Source: Apostichopus japonicus
Lineage: Eukaryota > Echinodermata > Holothuroidea > Aspidochirotida > Stichopodidae
Direction: 5' to 3'
NCBI RefSeq assembly: GCF_037975245.1
Contig: NC_092577.1
Span: forward strand, 12,795,013-12,859,012
DNA: 64,000 nt
Within the stretch, counting starts at the first letter, position 1. Each line of letters opens with the position of its first letter. Under the pieces are notes generated by a model. That model worked only from the letters and a program-made list of their open reading frames with translations. It made no database searches and was not told the origin of the DNA. Positions 36,342 through 48,627 of this stretch are shown here, one piece after another. Position numbers and translations under genes: made by a program.

Positions 36342-39123
36342 TTTAATAACCAACTATGGAGACCAACTTTTTAGGGGGTATTTTCCATTAATTTGGGAGT
36401 TAACATACCCATAAGCAACATGTGTAAACAAAAATCGTCGAAAACCTACTATAACCCATCAAAAAAGACCACGAAAATGGACATTTTGAGTAGTCACGTG
36501 ACATGAACCTCTGGAATGTCTGAAAACAGAGATTGACCCAAAGGAGCCGCTGGTCACCGTGTGACGTCACTGTTTGTATACCGCGAAAATCAAACGCTGA
36601 TATAGGCACTGATTATACACAGGTAGCGAACAATTGTTCTGTATTTGACTTCCTTTTTCGAGCGTTTGAAAAGCTGTTAGCTTTAAACAAGAATACATGA
36701 AGGTAAACAATAGTTTTAAGACAATTTTAAGAAGAATATTTAGTTAAATTGGTTATTTCATTAGCGAAATTTCCACTCAAATGGAAGCATGTTTTACATA
36801 GCGGAGCGTCAATAGGTCCGTACGGTACAATATACTGTAGAACAAGCAAGCAGCTTGGCGATTCCGTAATACAATTTGATCGCAATATACCGTAAACTGA
36901 ACAGAAGAATAGACCTAAAAGATGCCTCATGCGTGATATGTGACGGGAAAATGGCCTACGTTACTGTCAACGAATTACCAAAAAGACATTAAACATAATC
37001 GAAGAACTACGAGAAGACGCTGACCCGAATCGACCAGGGTAGCATGCATGACTAAGATTCAGCTGAACATAGTACTTACTCCTTTTAATATCCAAAAGTA
37101 CAAACACAGAAAAAGTATCCTTTCAATAAACCAAATTTAGCAGTGAATATCCAAATCCACGTTTCTCGTTCAATCCTGGGTGAAATACTACCGTGACTAT
37201 GTGTAATTCCATAGAGTTAGGTTTAGTGGAAACAGGCCTTGAACCGGAAATATCCCACAATCACAAGACAGTCACTAACGAAATAAAACGTCCGATCGTT
37301 TTCATTCCACTCCTTGGACCATGCAGATGCCGGAATAAACATAACGGACAATATAACACAATGTATCACGAACTCACGATACTGGAATACAACATATGAA
37401 ATAGATAAATGCGATTAAATCCTAACATGACTATTTACACATGCTGTGAGTTGTAACTCACTAAATGTCCGACACAGCTATCAACAGTATTTTTGCAGAA
37501 TGAGACATTTGCAGCAAACATAGAGGCAGCGTCATGCATGTGGACTCATGGGCATGAGATATTCCGGGTGCTGAAAAATCTTTCCGCGTGGATCTCACAA
37601 AATTGATCCAAAGTCTTCGGCGTTTTACGTCGGTTCTTTTACTCGTGTTACGAGGGCCCATTGTAGCCTAACGCTAGTTACTGCTAGTGAGGAACCTCAT
37701 GTTATATGATAGAAAGTATTTAAAATTGCCTACGTGATAAATCAGTATTTGAGAAATTAGGTCGGGTTACCGTGTCACAATGTTATAATACACGATTGTT
37801 CTGGTATATTCCTTATGATGACGCGCTGGTCTCGGGTTAACGTCGGTTTACGTGAAGTCCCGTTGCGGTGTGCACACATTTTCGTGGATTTTCTGGAACG
37901 TACGCGAGATATGCAAAGGATTTCCAAGAATAGAGAAACTGGGTCAGGTGTATCGAGAAAGATCTACATGATTCTTGACATGGCGAATCGTATAAAAGCC
38001 CGCCCAGACCGGAGAGTTTCTCAGTTTGCTGAACGAATACAAGCGACGACACATATTATACCATTCCACTATACATCGTCAGTGCTCAACTACCAGTAGT
38101 TTCTGAGGGATTGAGATATCGATAACAAGATTGATTCTACACTTCCATTCAGAAGTTTGAAGAGGACTTTGCTGTGAAAGTACAGTGTGCCAGTCTTTAT
38201 TTCGGAGAAGGTGAAGAATTTCTGTCTCCGTTGAGGAAGTTCATTACGCCAGGAGTTAGTGGTTATAAAGCTGATTTTGGACTGACTCTGGTAATATTTA
38301 GTCGGCGAGAAGTTCGACTTGTGCTTCACTCTATTGTGGCTGGAAGTCCGTCTTCTATTTTGGAGCATCGCCGGAAAGAAGGTGACTGCTGTTTCTGGGA
38401 TCGCGAGAAACTTCGTCGAGGACCAGTGAATTTCGCGGTACAACGGACAGAGAATCGTCGTCATCAAGGTCGTGGCCGCTGAGGGATATCGCCGTTGGAA
38501 GAGACCAGCGTGTTTTAAAGTGTATCCTATCTTGTTAAGTTTGTGAGTAATTTTCTATATATTTGTAATTACCACTTGTTGTTGTTGGTTCGAAATCCAT
38601 TGTTCAATATAGTTTACGTTCTTATTCAAATTCTCTAGACTCGTCAATTTGTCTGTGTTCCTTACGGAAACGAACCCAGGCTTGTGTCTCGTTAAAAATT
38701 AATTATCGAGACCTCTCGCATTCCAACGTAACACTCGGAAATCTAAAAAAGCTGATGCTTTTGTTGGGTGAGGTATAACTGCAACGTCCAACAACACAGA
38801 ATTATGGCAATTTAGGGGAAAAGGAGTGATATCGTTGATGTTTTTGGCAGCTCAAGTATACAACTTTACACACTAAAAGTATTGTTGTGAGTGAGGTATA
38901 CAAACAGTGACGTAACATGGTCACCTGATGTCTTCGGAATGTTTCAGGAATGTCTGAAATAGGTTTCATAAAAAGCTGACTTTTCTTCCCATTTTTCAAG
39001 TATTTAACGTCCGAAATTGGTTAAGTTAATTACAGCAATGTAATTGGAGTAAGTTTAGGACTACATACATTCAAAATGGTGGGATTTTATGTTCATCGAA
39101 AAGTCTCCGTAGTTGGTCTTTAA
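36342..39123. mobile_element. TIR DNA transposon in intron 1 of the left C4-like copy
   Basis: A 2772-bp insertion (36347-39118) absent from the right arm. Ends are ACCAACTATGGAGAC (36349-36363) and its near-exact inverse GTCTCCGTAGTTGGT (39103-39117). Similarity between ends continues inward about 240 bp, for example CGTCACTGTTTGTATACC-like sequence near 36575 and 38910. Flanks carry TTTAA on both sides, matching one TTTA site in the right arm; TTAA-targeting families (piggyBac, Kolobok) are candidates. No transposase frame was recognised. Confidence 0.8.
37836..38733 (+). mobile_element. Possible solo LTR nested in the TIR transposon
   Basis: An 898-bp block beginning GTTAACGTCGG and ending CCAACGTAACA, flanked by CTCGG at 37831-37835 and 38734-38738. 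It contains TATAAAAGCCCGCCCAGACC near 37990, a strong core-promoter look. The expected leading T of TG is missing. The call rests on the 5-bp duplication, the inverted GTTA/TAAC ends and the promoter motif. Confidence 0.4.
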
Positions 39124-42100
39124 ACGTTAGGGCATGGGTTTAATGCGGTCCTAACGGAAATTATGTTCGAGGAAAACAACGTTGAAAGTTGTAAATTTTT
39201 CGACTTTTATGCCACCATTTGAAGTAAGATTTGAATCGATACGCTAGTTACATGTGTCGATATGGCACCGTGGAGTCAGTGAGGTTGAGAACATCATATG
39301 AAAAGGGCGCAAAAAGCTGCTTAAAATTTTACACTTACAAAAGGCAAAGAAGGGGACTGGATTACAACCCCCTAGTTGTTCAAAAATTGTCATGGGGTTG
39401 TTTGCCACGGCTCTGTCTTGTCAACGATTTGCCTGTAGGAGTGGTGTCCTGAGGCTGGAAGCTATATCATTAAGTAAGCCCATAGAGGTCTCCAACTGAT
39501 TATGAAGCATCCATTCGTCTTAAGTTTCATCCTCGAAAAAATACAAATCAAGTAATTTGTAAGTGTGGGGGGGGGGGGTGGTCATCCCAGACCGCTCAAT
39601 ATTGACCTCTAGTTTGGCAGAAGGGTCTAAGTTTTGCAGTTGGTGGGGTCTCAGTGCTGCAGTGTTCCTCAGATCTTAGATGTAGAAGCAAACAAACTTT
39701 TGTCTTAATTCACCAAGTTTCATTGCTGCATATGACGTTTCACTCTTCCATTTTATATTTCATAGGGCACTGTAGAACTACCCCTTGATGTGAACAAAAA
39801 TGGAAACTTAGCAGGTTATGGGAATCATCGTTATCGTAGATTTGATAACAACGACGGGCATGAAATGTCAGGTAAAGATCCTTTATCCTTTCTGTTAGAT
39901 TTGAATAAAATATAGTTAATAACGTTTATCAGGCCACTGAACTGGAGCCTTAGGCTTATTAAAGTAACAAAAGTGTTAAAAGAATTGGATATAGCACAAA
40001 ATGTTGTCTTTAGCTGAAGTGGTACTTCGATTTGTAGCTTAGGTATCCAGGTTGCCGAACAGTGTTGAAATATGATATTAATGCCGTAAAGAAGATGCAC
40101 TCGTAAGTCTGTATTGGTATTGAAGTGCAAACACCTTTTATCCTTCAAATTTATACTCAACTTAACAAGACTTCAAGTGAGTTCAGATCCATGCTTTGTT
40201 ATATTTCAAATTGGTCTTATTCTGTATACTATCACAGCCGCAGATGAACAGTCTAATCTCCGAAGTCCTCCAGGAGAATCAGCTAGTGGAGCCGTCTACG
40301 TTAGATGGGGTCACCATAGTTGTCCATCATCTTCAGAGTTGGTTTATACAGGTATCTCTATTTAAAGCAACAAATGTTTATACAAAATCATCTTTCTTGG
40401 AAAAGCACACTATTAATATCGCATCGTTATATGAAATGATTTTGAAAATGATTTTGAAGGAAAATAGAATCCACTAGACTGCTTATTACCGACAAATAGA
40501 TGAGTTTAATATAAATTTGTAAATGATAAAATGATACCTAAAGTACCATGTATAAATATCCCACAAGACAAGTCGTCATTCAACTATTTCTTAAAACGTT
40601 TTTGAGATGAAATGAAGACATTTACAACGTGACATATGAGAAAAGTATTAATAGGAATTTCAATTGATCACACTAAGAATTTAGAAAAGAGAAATTTTCG
40701 TGTGTTTGTAAAAAAAAGGACGTCGGAAGCATACCAAATAAGTTATACTACATGTTGACCTTACGTGAATAAACCTATTCCTATAAAAGTAGGAAAAATC
40801 TGTTAGAATTTTTACAATAATCCATGATTTATGTTTTAATACTTTGCAAAATTACAAAGAAAATATTCGAAATATATTTATCCCCGTTTACAGTTGCAAC
40901 AAGAAGCTAGCTCGTGTATCAAAGTCGAAAATTACATTAATTTAAAAGAAACAAAATAAGTGATGTGTTGGAGGTTGAAGGAAGTGATACATCTACGCGG
41001 TTAAGCGAAATAACCATTCTGACTGATATAAAGATTGCGTAGTATGTTGCGATTCATAATGTATTAAAGTGTTCTAGGGGCAATACACCTAACACTGCTC
41101 TCAGACACGTTTCTACTACAATATGCTCTAAAGAGACACTTTTGATCGCATTTTCAAGAAAATTATGAATAAATAATCGACTGCTAAAGGAAAAGTAGCA
41201 TTATTGTACATCTTTAACTATTTTATTCAAGGTTCCGCTGCGGGAACAAGCTGGGATGATTCCGGGGGCGGAGTTAATCAGCTTTGCTTATCGCAAAGCC
41301 CCGTGTACGACTCTTCTGTAGCTGGCGTTAGTGGACACAGATCTTTCGTCAATGGCATGGATTATCTGATAAATGATTTCCCACATCTTCAATCGAAAAA
41401 AGACCACGATGTACCTTGCGCAGTCTGCTTAGCACCGGCCAGAGTCGCTAAACTAATTATTCCTGGCACGAATGTGTGCCCTTCAAATGGATGGACCAGA
41501 GAGTACGGTGGATACTTGATGTCCAACAAAGTTCATTCAGTACATAGAAGGACAATGCATATTTGTGTTGATAGAGAGATGCAGGTGATACCTCGCACCG
41601 ATGGAGTTCCATCTGGCAATAAGCGGGATGCCCTCTATTTGGTGGAGGGCAGATGTTCATCCAATGGGGGCGGTATTCCTTGTGGTCCTTATGTTGATGG
41701 CTATGAACTGACGTGTGCTGTATGTACCAAGTAATCCAGTAACAAGTCAAACAAGTATTTGCATATTTAAGCACTTTGATAATTTTATTTAAACCTTGTT
41801 AGAACTCGTGAATATATTATAATAATTGTTACAACTATCGCAGTTAAATTGTTAATGTCAGTATAGTTTGGTCAATATTTCTTACGTGAGACCTTTCTAA
41901 TTCTCTTATAGAGGTTAATAATATAATCAGTGTAGACCAACCTATCGCAGTTGGAATGCAATATAGCGTAATAAATAAACTTTAGGCTAGGCATACTAAA
42001 TAAAGGGATTAAAGGTCGCCAAACAAAAATAGAAGTCACTGAAACAAAAAATAAATGGCGTAAGAAAAATAAAGCAGTAGGTAAAAAAGAATGATAGTCG

Positions 42101-42303
42101 CAGATATGAATAACTGGATACTCCTGCAAATAATTAAGATATCTAATTAGTTGTTACAACCACGTGACTGCTTGTTACTAGTGAGTTATTTATCGTCTAA
42201 TTAAATAAAATAAATATCGAGTCCCACAAATGTATTGTTATGTTTTATTTGTCTGTTTTCAAACCTTTAATATCTCTTCTTACTCTTTTGAAATAAATTA
42301 ACT

Positions 42304-42720
42304 AAAGTTTTCATGGTCTTTATCTTTCCTTTCATGGCCCGGGGGTCGGTATGGAGGGGATTTCCAACTACTGCATAGTCGGTGAAAGGTTATGCGTTTA
42401 CGGTTTGTCATATATATTATATATATATATATGTGATTTATTTGTTCAACACATAGTAATACAAGGTGAACAAGACAATATAACTGCAAATAAGTAAATA
42501 TGTGAAAGGTAGTAAACTAAGAAACCCTAGTGGGCTTAATCGAATAAAGTACCCCCATCAAAGAAAATCTTAGAAAACCTTAACACCTAAAAAAGAAGAC
42601 CCCCAAAAAGGCAGATAACCTTAACAAATAAGACAAATAACACTACCCCCCCAACCACCACCACCTACTCCCACCCCTTACAACAGATACATTCAATAAA
42701 GGCTTTCATAGTAATTTTTC
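42304..42720. other. Short (TA)n and 3' flank of a CR1-type LINE
   Basis: A 25-bp TA tract lies near 42410-42435, and a C-rich stretch (minus strand G-rich) near 42640-42680 in what is probably the LINE 3'UTR. No gene. Confidence 0.5.
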
Positions 42721-44985
42721 AGATGTCACCTGAATGAAGCCACGGAAGTATAGGATTTCAAGTTAATCGGAAGATTGTTCCACAAAGAAATAAATCGATA
42801 ACGGAGGCTTTGCATGCTCTTTGAATTACGACAAAAAGAATCACGTAAATGACCAGCTTGTCTAGTATTATAATTGTGAATAGAGTGTGGTCGTCCTCCT
42901 ATGGGTCATAGTCGTGACTGACCCTTTGTGACCCTATTGATGATGACGTTCCAACCACTTTTATCCGGCATATCGGTGAGCTGCGGAGATGTTCATGCCG
43001 GTGATCTCTTTTATCCCGTCAGCCCATCGAACTTTTGGCCTACCACGTTTTCGTTGACCCTCAACATGACCTTGGGTAATGATCTTCTCCAAGTACTCAC
43101 CTTCTCTCCTAGAAATGTGTCCAAAATACTGCAGCTTGTTCTTAGCTATCTTCTGACATAAGGTAGCCTTCGCTCTAATTTGGTTCTTGACAAAATCATT
43201 TGACTTACGTTCCTTCCATGATATCCTCAGCATCCTCCTCCAACACCACATTTCAAAAGCATGGATTTTCTTTCTGTCTACTGCTCCAAGAGCCCACGTC
43301 TCAGACCCATATGTAGCAATTGGAAAGACCAAAGCATTCATTATATGGATCTTGGTGTTCCTTGAGATCCCTCTGTCTTTCCAGATGTCAGTGAGGTTTA
43401 TAGCAGATGATCTAGCCATGGCGAGACGCCGTCGTATTTCTTGTGAGCATCCACCATCATCCACAATCAGAGAGCCCAGGAAGTTGAAAGTGTTGACTAC
43501 TTCGAAATCCTCTCCATCAGCTTGAATATGATGGTCATTCTTTCCTCCACATATCATAACCTTTGTCTTCTTAACATTGAGGTACAGTACGTATTCCTCA
43601 CTGGATTGCTTGACTCTTTCAATAAGGTCTAGAAGCTCTGCTGCTGTTCTTTCAAGTAGGGTAGTGTCGTCAGCATATCTAAGATCATTTATCTGGCGTC
43701 CTCCAATGGATACCTGTCCCACAAAGTCATCTAGAGCTAATCGCATGATGTATTCTGCGTAGATGTTAAAGAGATACGGTGACAAGATGCATCCCTGGCG
43801 CACTCCTTGACCTATTGTAAACCAGTCGCTGTCACCACATTCTGTTCCAACTGTGGCCTCTTGACCTTCATACAAAGATTTTATCAGGATGATCACATGT
43901 GTAGAGAAGCCCATTTCTTTCATGAGTGACCAATTGTATAAACGGTAGCAAAAGAACTTGGAAGCAGATTGTTCATAGCACGATAAGTAAACGTCAGAAC
44001 ATTTAAAGAAATTAGATCAGTGAACTTGAGCACATTTAAGGAGGAGAATAAATGACTGGTATTATCACGTGGAGCTGAAGACGTCATGTGCCTCACAGGC
44101 CGTTTTTTGGAGAATGACAAGCTTATTAAGGTTAGTATTGAAGGTACCAGACCAAACTGAAGAGCAGTACGATAGATAAGGAAATATAATACTATAGTAA
44201 ACAGATCTCAGAATTTTCCTTGGAAAAGTATATTTTAACTTAGATAAAATACCTACACCTCTAGAAACTTGTTTACAAACATGATTGTTATGGACTTTCC
44301 GTGAGAGCTGAGAGTCAATATACACACCAAGAAATTTAATATTATCGACTCTTTTAAGGCAAATACCATGCATATATAAATAAGCATTTAATGTTCTAGA
44401 GGAGTTTCCAAATACCACATAATTTGTGTTATCAACATTCAAGGACAGTTTGTTAGCAGAAAACGACTCATAAAACGCATTTAATTCATTATTTACGGTT
44501 ACTTTAAGAGTTTCTACATTGCTGTCAGAGAAAAAAATATTAGTGTCATCAGCAAAAAGGACAATTGAGCAATCTGTAGAGACGTTGCAAATATCATTTA
44601 CGTAAATTATAAAAAGAAGTGGACCTAATATAGACCCTTGAAAACTCCGCACTTAACTGAACGATTATCAGAATTGATTCCAGAAGAAGAAACGTACTGT
44701 TGCCTGTTAAACAAATAACTTGAAATGAGAGAAAGAGCTAGACCTCTAATACCGTAATGTGATAATTTCCTCAGAAGAATTCCATGATCGATGGTATCGA
44801 ATGCTTTGGAAAGGTCTGAAAACACCAATACAATTATCACCCGAATCAAGAGCACTATGAATTTTATCCACTGTATTGACCAAAGCAAGTTCTGCAGAGT
44901 GGCCAGGGCGAAAACCAAATTGTTTTTCATGAGAATATGAAACTTAATCAAAGAAAGCATTGATAATTATGTGATGATATGATTC
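42721..44985 (-). mobile_element. CR1/L2-group LINE fragment, split by an RTE insertion
   Basis: Reverse-transcriptase remnants on the minus strand. From 44960: [20 protein letters not shown], then [34 protein letters not shown] and the catalytic LFADDTN (about 44550), running to LNVLTFTYRAMNNLLPSS at about 43940. After the RTE insertion it resumes at 42895 with HSIHNYNTRQAGHLRDSFCR and ends WNNLPINLKSYTSVASFR-stop near 42733, the usual C-terminus of this group. Frames break near 44640 and 44840, and the 5' half is missing, so it is dead. Confidence 0.85.
42900..43923 (-). mobile_element. RTE-type LINE fragment nested in the CR1-type LINE
   Basis: An open frame of 320 aa (43923-42961) covers the RT core to the C-terminus: GQGVRQGCILSPYLFNIYAE, LRYADDTTLL (YADD at residues 83-86), FNFLGSLIVDDGG, YGSETWAL and FEMWCWRRMLRISWKERKSN, ending in RGRPKVRWADGIKEI. 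This tail is characteristic of RTE-clade elements. It is 5'-truncated, lacking endonuclease and RT fingers, as is usual for aborted reverse transcription. The frame is unbroken, so it is younger than its host element. Confidence 0.88.
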
Positions 44986-45081
44986 GGGCCTTCCATCCTC
45001 ATAAATTTCTTACTGTTATTGTCGCGGATGTTGTGGAGGGCTGGGGGCGCTAAATTATGCAGGGACAAAGACAACCGTATA

Positions 45082-46065
45082 TGTCATCGTTGCCGATGTG
45101 TGCTATTTGCTTAGCGTGACCAAATGGAAATTTCCGCTTGGTCGAGGTCGGGCAGAGGTCAATACTGCCCATTTACTAGTTGCCTTTCATGTCCACCTCG
45201 ATTTGCATGCTTATGTAATCGATGTACAATTACGTAATCGGTGTATACTTGCGTATTTTGAAGTGCACATGCTTCATTCCTCTCCTGGCTCAGAGAGGCG
45301 TCGCATGTGTTCCTGTAGCACTGTTCCTTAGTATGTAAGTATTCTAATTGTTTTATATAAGTATTAAGGGGCTTGATATTGTAATTGTATATCTCTTTTA
45401 ATATCGCATTATAGATATTTGCCTTTAATGTGGTGTTGCTGCATGCTCGTGCCTGTTACTTATTATTGCCTTTTTACTGTGTATTTGTTGTTTGCTTATT
45501 TTTAAGAGTATCTGGAATAGAATATATCGCCAGAGGTTATTACTTTGTTGGTGTTCTGTACATTCTCCAGAAAGCCGCCGTTAACCCCAGAAAGCCGCCG
45601 TTAATCCCTGTAAACCCTGTACACCGCAGTTTGTCGTGCTGTTGGTTTTGCCCGGTAACGATTGTAAGTTAATTATCAAGAATGTAATTGTCGCCAATCT
45701 TTCTATATGTCTTGTTTCATGTTACCAAATGTTATTTGTTATACTTCTTTCTTTTGTGCATTGTTTTATAAGAAGAAATATAATGCATTATTATGTTATT
45801 ATTATGTTATAAATGTTATTTGTTATAATTCTTCCTTTTTTTGCATTGTTTTATAAGAAGAAATATAATGCATTATTATGTTATTATTATGTTATTATTG
45901 ATATGTTCAATTCATTTGTTTATTTCACCAATGTTTGTATGTTGATGTATTGATATCTTTACTTTCTAGTTTTCACCGTGGTCTTGTTCAAACCACGCGT
46001 CTGAATAAATGGGCAAAAACATACAATCACCTTGTTCAGCTTCATTGAGCGTCGTCTCGGTGACA
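45082..46065 (+). mobile_element. Solo LTR, plus orientation
   Basis: A 984-bp LTR of the same family as 30487-31407, with TGTCATCG...GGTGACA ends and an exact 5-bp duplication GTATA at 45077-45081 and 46066-46070. It is longer than its sister mainly because a 75-bp block (TATAATGCATTATTATGTTA region, 45730-45900) is duplicated. The GGCGGCTTTCTGG unit is present in two rather than three copies. Confidence 0.9.
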
Positions 46066-46070
46066 GTATA

Positions 46071-47220
46071 TACCGTTATTTGGATAAACAAAGTACCCTC
46101 TTCTGCGTTGCGGGAGCAGCTAAGGTCGCAATAAAAAAAAAATGGATTTGTTAACTAAAAAATAGGGTGACGATACCAAACTGCAAAATGCATCTGTTCA
46201 AGTTTGCCAAGTGATACACAAACTACATAGCGGAAACTACCTCATACATGTCAGTGAGTAAAATAATATTGAAAGAGAATCAGCTGACCAAGTCCGAGTC
46301 CAGTCAGTATACAGAGACAAAGTAATGCAAAACTCACATAGTTTGAGATGAACATGTGAGCATGAGTGGTGACCCTCTTCCAACATAAAGTTTAAAAAAA
46401 AAACATTTATTCAGCAATTTACCTACTTCCCAAATTTGTGTCAGTTCAAAGCTTCAAGGTAGATTCCTAAAAGGTTTAAGCTGGTTCATATCTCAATAAA
46501 TTATTATTACTCAAACACAAACTGTTATAGTTAATATATTTTACGGTGGTTTTAAGTCTGTTTTTTTGACGTGTTTCAACTTATTTGACAGATATATTAA
46601 TTGCTAATTTTTCGCTCAATTATTTTGACTTTAACATGGACATAAATCCAACGTTCCCCATTGGAGTCGCAGAAATAATATTAAAAATATGATGAAAGAT
46701 GTGTGTATTTATAATATATAATGACTTAGTTCGTTAGCTACCTACACCGTTGCTGTCATGTCTTCTATATAAAGCGACCCGAATTGGAACTTACTTGATG
46801 CACCCCTCCTCCATTGAATCCACTCTGTAAGTGATTAAGGGTATGGCGTCATCATTCAGTCACTAAACATCAACTTTTTATTCTGTTTCTAGTTTCCTTA
46901 TGTTTCATAAAACAACAGTTTGCTCCGAGTTAATAATTTGATGTCACAGTGAATGCTCTCGTGTCACAATGATTCATGACCCCAGCGGATACCCTGACAA
47001 CCCAGTAAATGATCTTGCTCCTAGACTCACTCATACTCACATTACCAACTGAGCGGACCAGTTTATCTCCTCAATTTTAATCATTAATGTGTTCTTGTTT
47101 GACGGGTATGTGATGATGCTTACATGCAAAATTTATTGCATCGTTACCAAATTTCTGCGAGAGGCTTATCTCCTCCTTAGACATCCGCAACCCCTCCCCG
47201 ACCCTACACTCATAAAAATA
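46071..47220. other. Intergenic, no gene seen
   Basis: AT-rich. A TATATAAAGC box near 46768 has no open frame behind it. Confidence 0.5.
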
Positions 47221-47403
47221 CCTAGTCATTTTTAACTAGAATCTAGTCAAATTTGACCAGATTACCATGTAAAATATGACTTTATGAGATCCTCGTCTTT
47301 TTGACTAGAGACATCTGGTCATTTTAAGTGACTAGAAAACCTTGTTCTAATTGACCAGAAACATCTCATCATTTTGACTACATACTAGTCAAAATTGACT
47401 AGA
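47221..47403. repeat. Degenerate tandem repeat based on TGACTAG/CTGGTCA
   Basis: Six to eight loose copies of an approximately 25-bp motif (GACTAGAAACATCTGGTCATTTT and variants) in which CTAGTCA and TGACTAG alternate. The array is therefore full of short inverted repeats. Confidence 0.7.
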
Positions 47404-48405
47404 TCATTGCCTTCTTAAATAGGCCTTCGAGGCCAGTGATTTTTCATTTGATTCTAAAAATACTCAGGGGCAGACCTATTAAATCGGGTGAATTTATATA
47501 TAAGGAAAGCAAGACCCATAATTGCAGACATTCTAAATGCCATTGGAATTTAATATGAAATACTATACTGTTTCCAGAATTAATGTTGAATGAAGTTCAT
47601 AAAACGTACAAGCACATATTGATTCCAGTCACCTATGGTAAGGTATACACAGCGTGCAAAGACACTATCATTACATTTACTGTGATAGTTTGTATATGTT
47701 TTTGGTTTTTCTCTCAAGGTTTAATGGCCTGCTGCAAACTTACATATCAAGCGGTCCTGGTAAGGGAGGGGGGAGGGGGCACAAAAATGCTAAGACATGA
47801 TGGGTTATGTACACATAAAACAAATTTAACATTTCGAGACAGAAATCACATTTTTCTAAACCATTTAAAATTTATTAAGTTTCTGCTGGATCTTGGCTAG
47901 ACTGAATGACATTTTTAAATTTTGAAATACTGTTCCATTAATATAATATTTCTTAATATTATTTCAAACATATTTAAATAAGTTAAAATTATTGCACAAA
48001 CCTCCAAAATATTAGGCGACTTCAAGCTCGTCAAAACCAAGTGTAGTTTCTGAAGTATGATGGCCTGTAAAGTATTTGGTCTTGGGTATCATTAAAAGAA
48101 AAGAAGAAGCGTTTAACCAGCTCCTCTATTCGAGTCATATTTTGGTTTTGTAAGGTCTTTACAAACAAATATATTAGGAGTAAACTCAGTCATACAAATT
48201 TCATGCTGGCCCAAATAATATAAGGTAAGCATTTCAACATTAATGCTTTCAGTCAATACTATAAACATGGATCGTAAGCACACTCTTTTCACATCTCACT
48301 TGAAGTTTCTGCACTGCATGGTACAAAATTCTTCAAGGACAAGACACTTGGTGTTGACTTTAGCCTACCCTTCTCCTCGTCCAGCCTGTAAATGTTCTTT
48401 TGATT
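47404..48405. other. Intergenic, no gene seen
   Basis: One plus-strand open frame near 47583-47900 contains a hydrophobic stretch but no family signature or splice context. I do not call it. Confidence 0.5.
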
Positions 48406-48627
48406 TTAATCCCACACATTATTAGACTCCCAGGGGTAGTTAAGGTATACTACATAAAACCAATTGAAACATAGATCAACTGCCTTGTTAAGAGAACTAG
48501 CTGGTATTGCCATCCTTTCTACTATCACAAACTGTTGTTCTGGGTTCCTTCTGTTCTCTCCAATGATTAGAATCAGTGGTTGCGTCTGGCTGACTTTAGC
48601 CAGGAACTCTGGCAAGTTGATTCCAAT
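48406..48627 (-). CDS. Exon-like segment of an uncharacterised protein (probable last exon)
   Basis: After a good acceptor (minus strand CATCACTGCAG before 48627) the sequence reads IGINLPEFLAKVSQTQPLIL, ERMAIPASSLNKAVDLCFNW and FYVVYLNYPWESNNVWD, then stop. The pattern 'QP-hydrophobic-G...V-E...A-DLCF..FYV..L.YP...VW' is one I associate with the C-terminus of an unnamed metazoan family, but its function is unknown to me. The chain stops where relatives usually continue a few residues. I could not connect it in phase to the candidate upstream segment at 49271-49462 (KEKLSVALQVLPLLFPAG), so gene structure is open and decay is possible. Confidence 0.35.
   Translation of the reverse strand: MGINLPEFLAKVSQTQPLILIIGENRRNPEQQFVIVERMAIPASSLNKAVDLCFNWFYVVYLNYPWESNNVWD

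Larger units (their letters stand above)
34825..41734 (+). pseudogene. Short-chain collagen C4-like secreted protein, left copy, exon 1 frameshifted
   Basis: Exons 34825-34976, 39766-39871, 40238-40351 and 41232-41734, with GT/AG borders and the same phases as the right copy (0, 1, 1). Exon 1 encodes a signal peptide (MNLYILSMFFGTVLIAFQIS). Exons 3-4 encode the C4-like non-collagenous domain (GAVYVRWGHHSCP, NQLCLS, VPCAVCLAPARV, NGWTREYGGYLM, GYELTCAVCTK) with its conserved cysteines. Compared with the right copy, exon 1 lacks one base just before its donor, so the frame meets TAG at 34969-34971 after RSIQP. Downstream exons remain open and well conserved, so loss is recent, or another start is used, or it is a sequencing error. 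A 2.8-kb transposon lies in intron 1. Confidence 0.82.
32597..42303 (+). repeat. Inverted duplication, left arm (9.7 kb)
   Basis: Aligns in reverse with 56975-63716. Anchors: 32600-32660 with 63650-63710, 33213-33488 with 62973-63240, 34504-34580 with 62045-62120, all four C4-like exons, and 42150-42290 with 56985-57120. Exons are roughly 90% alike and introns less. The arm is about 3 kb longer than its partner, almost entirely because of a transposon at 36347-39118. Confidence 0.9.

Noticed and set aside
38588-38600. tRNA B-box-like GGTTCGAAATCC
   Set aside because: No A box or cloverleaf at the right distance upstream.
41457-41774. Minus-strand open frame opposite C4-like exon 4 (and its counterpart at 57612-57818)
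   Set aside because: Antisense shadow of the conserved exon, present in both copies only because the exon is conserved.
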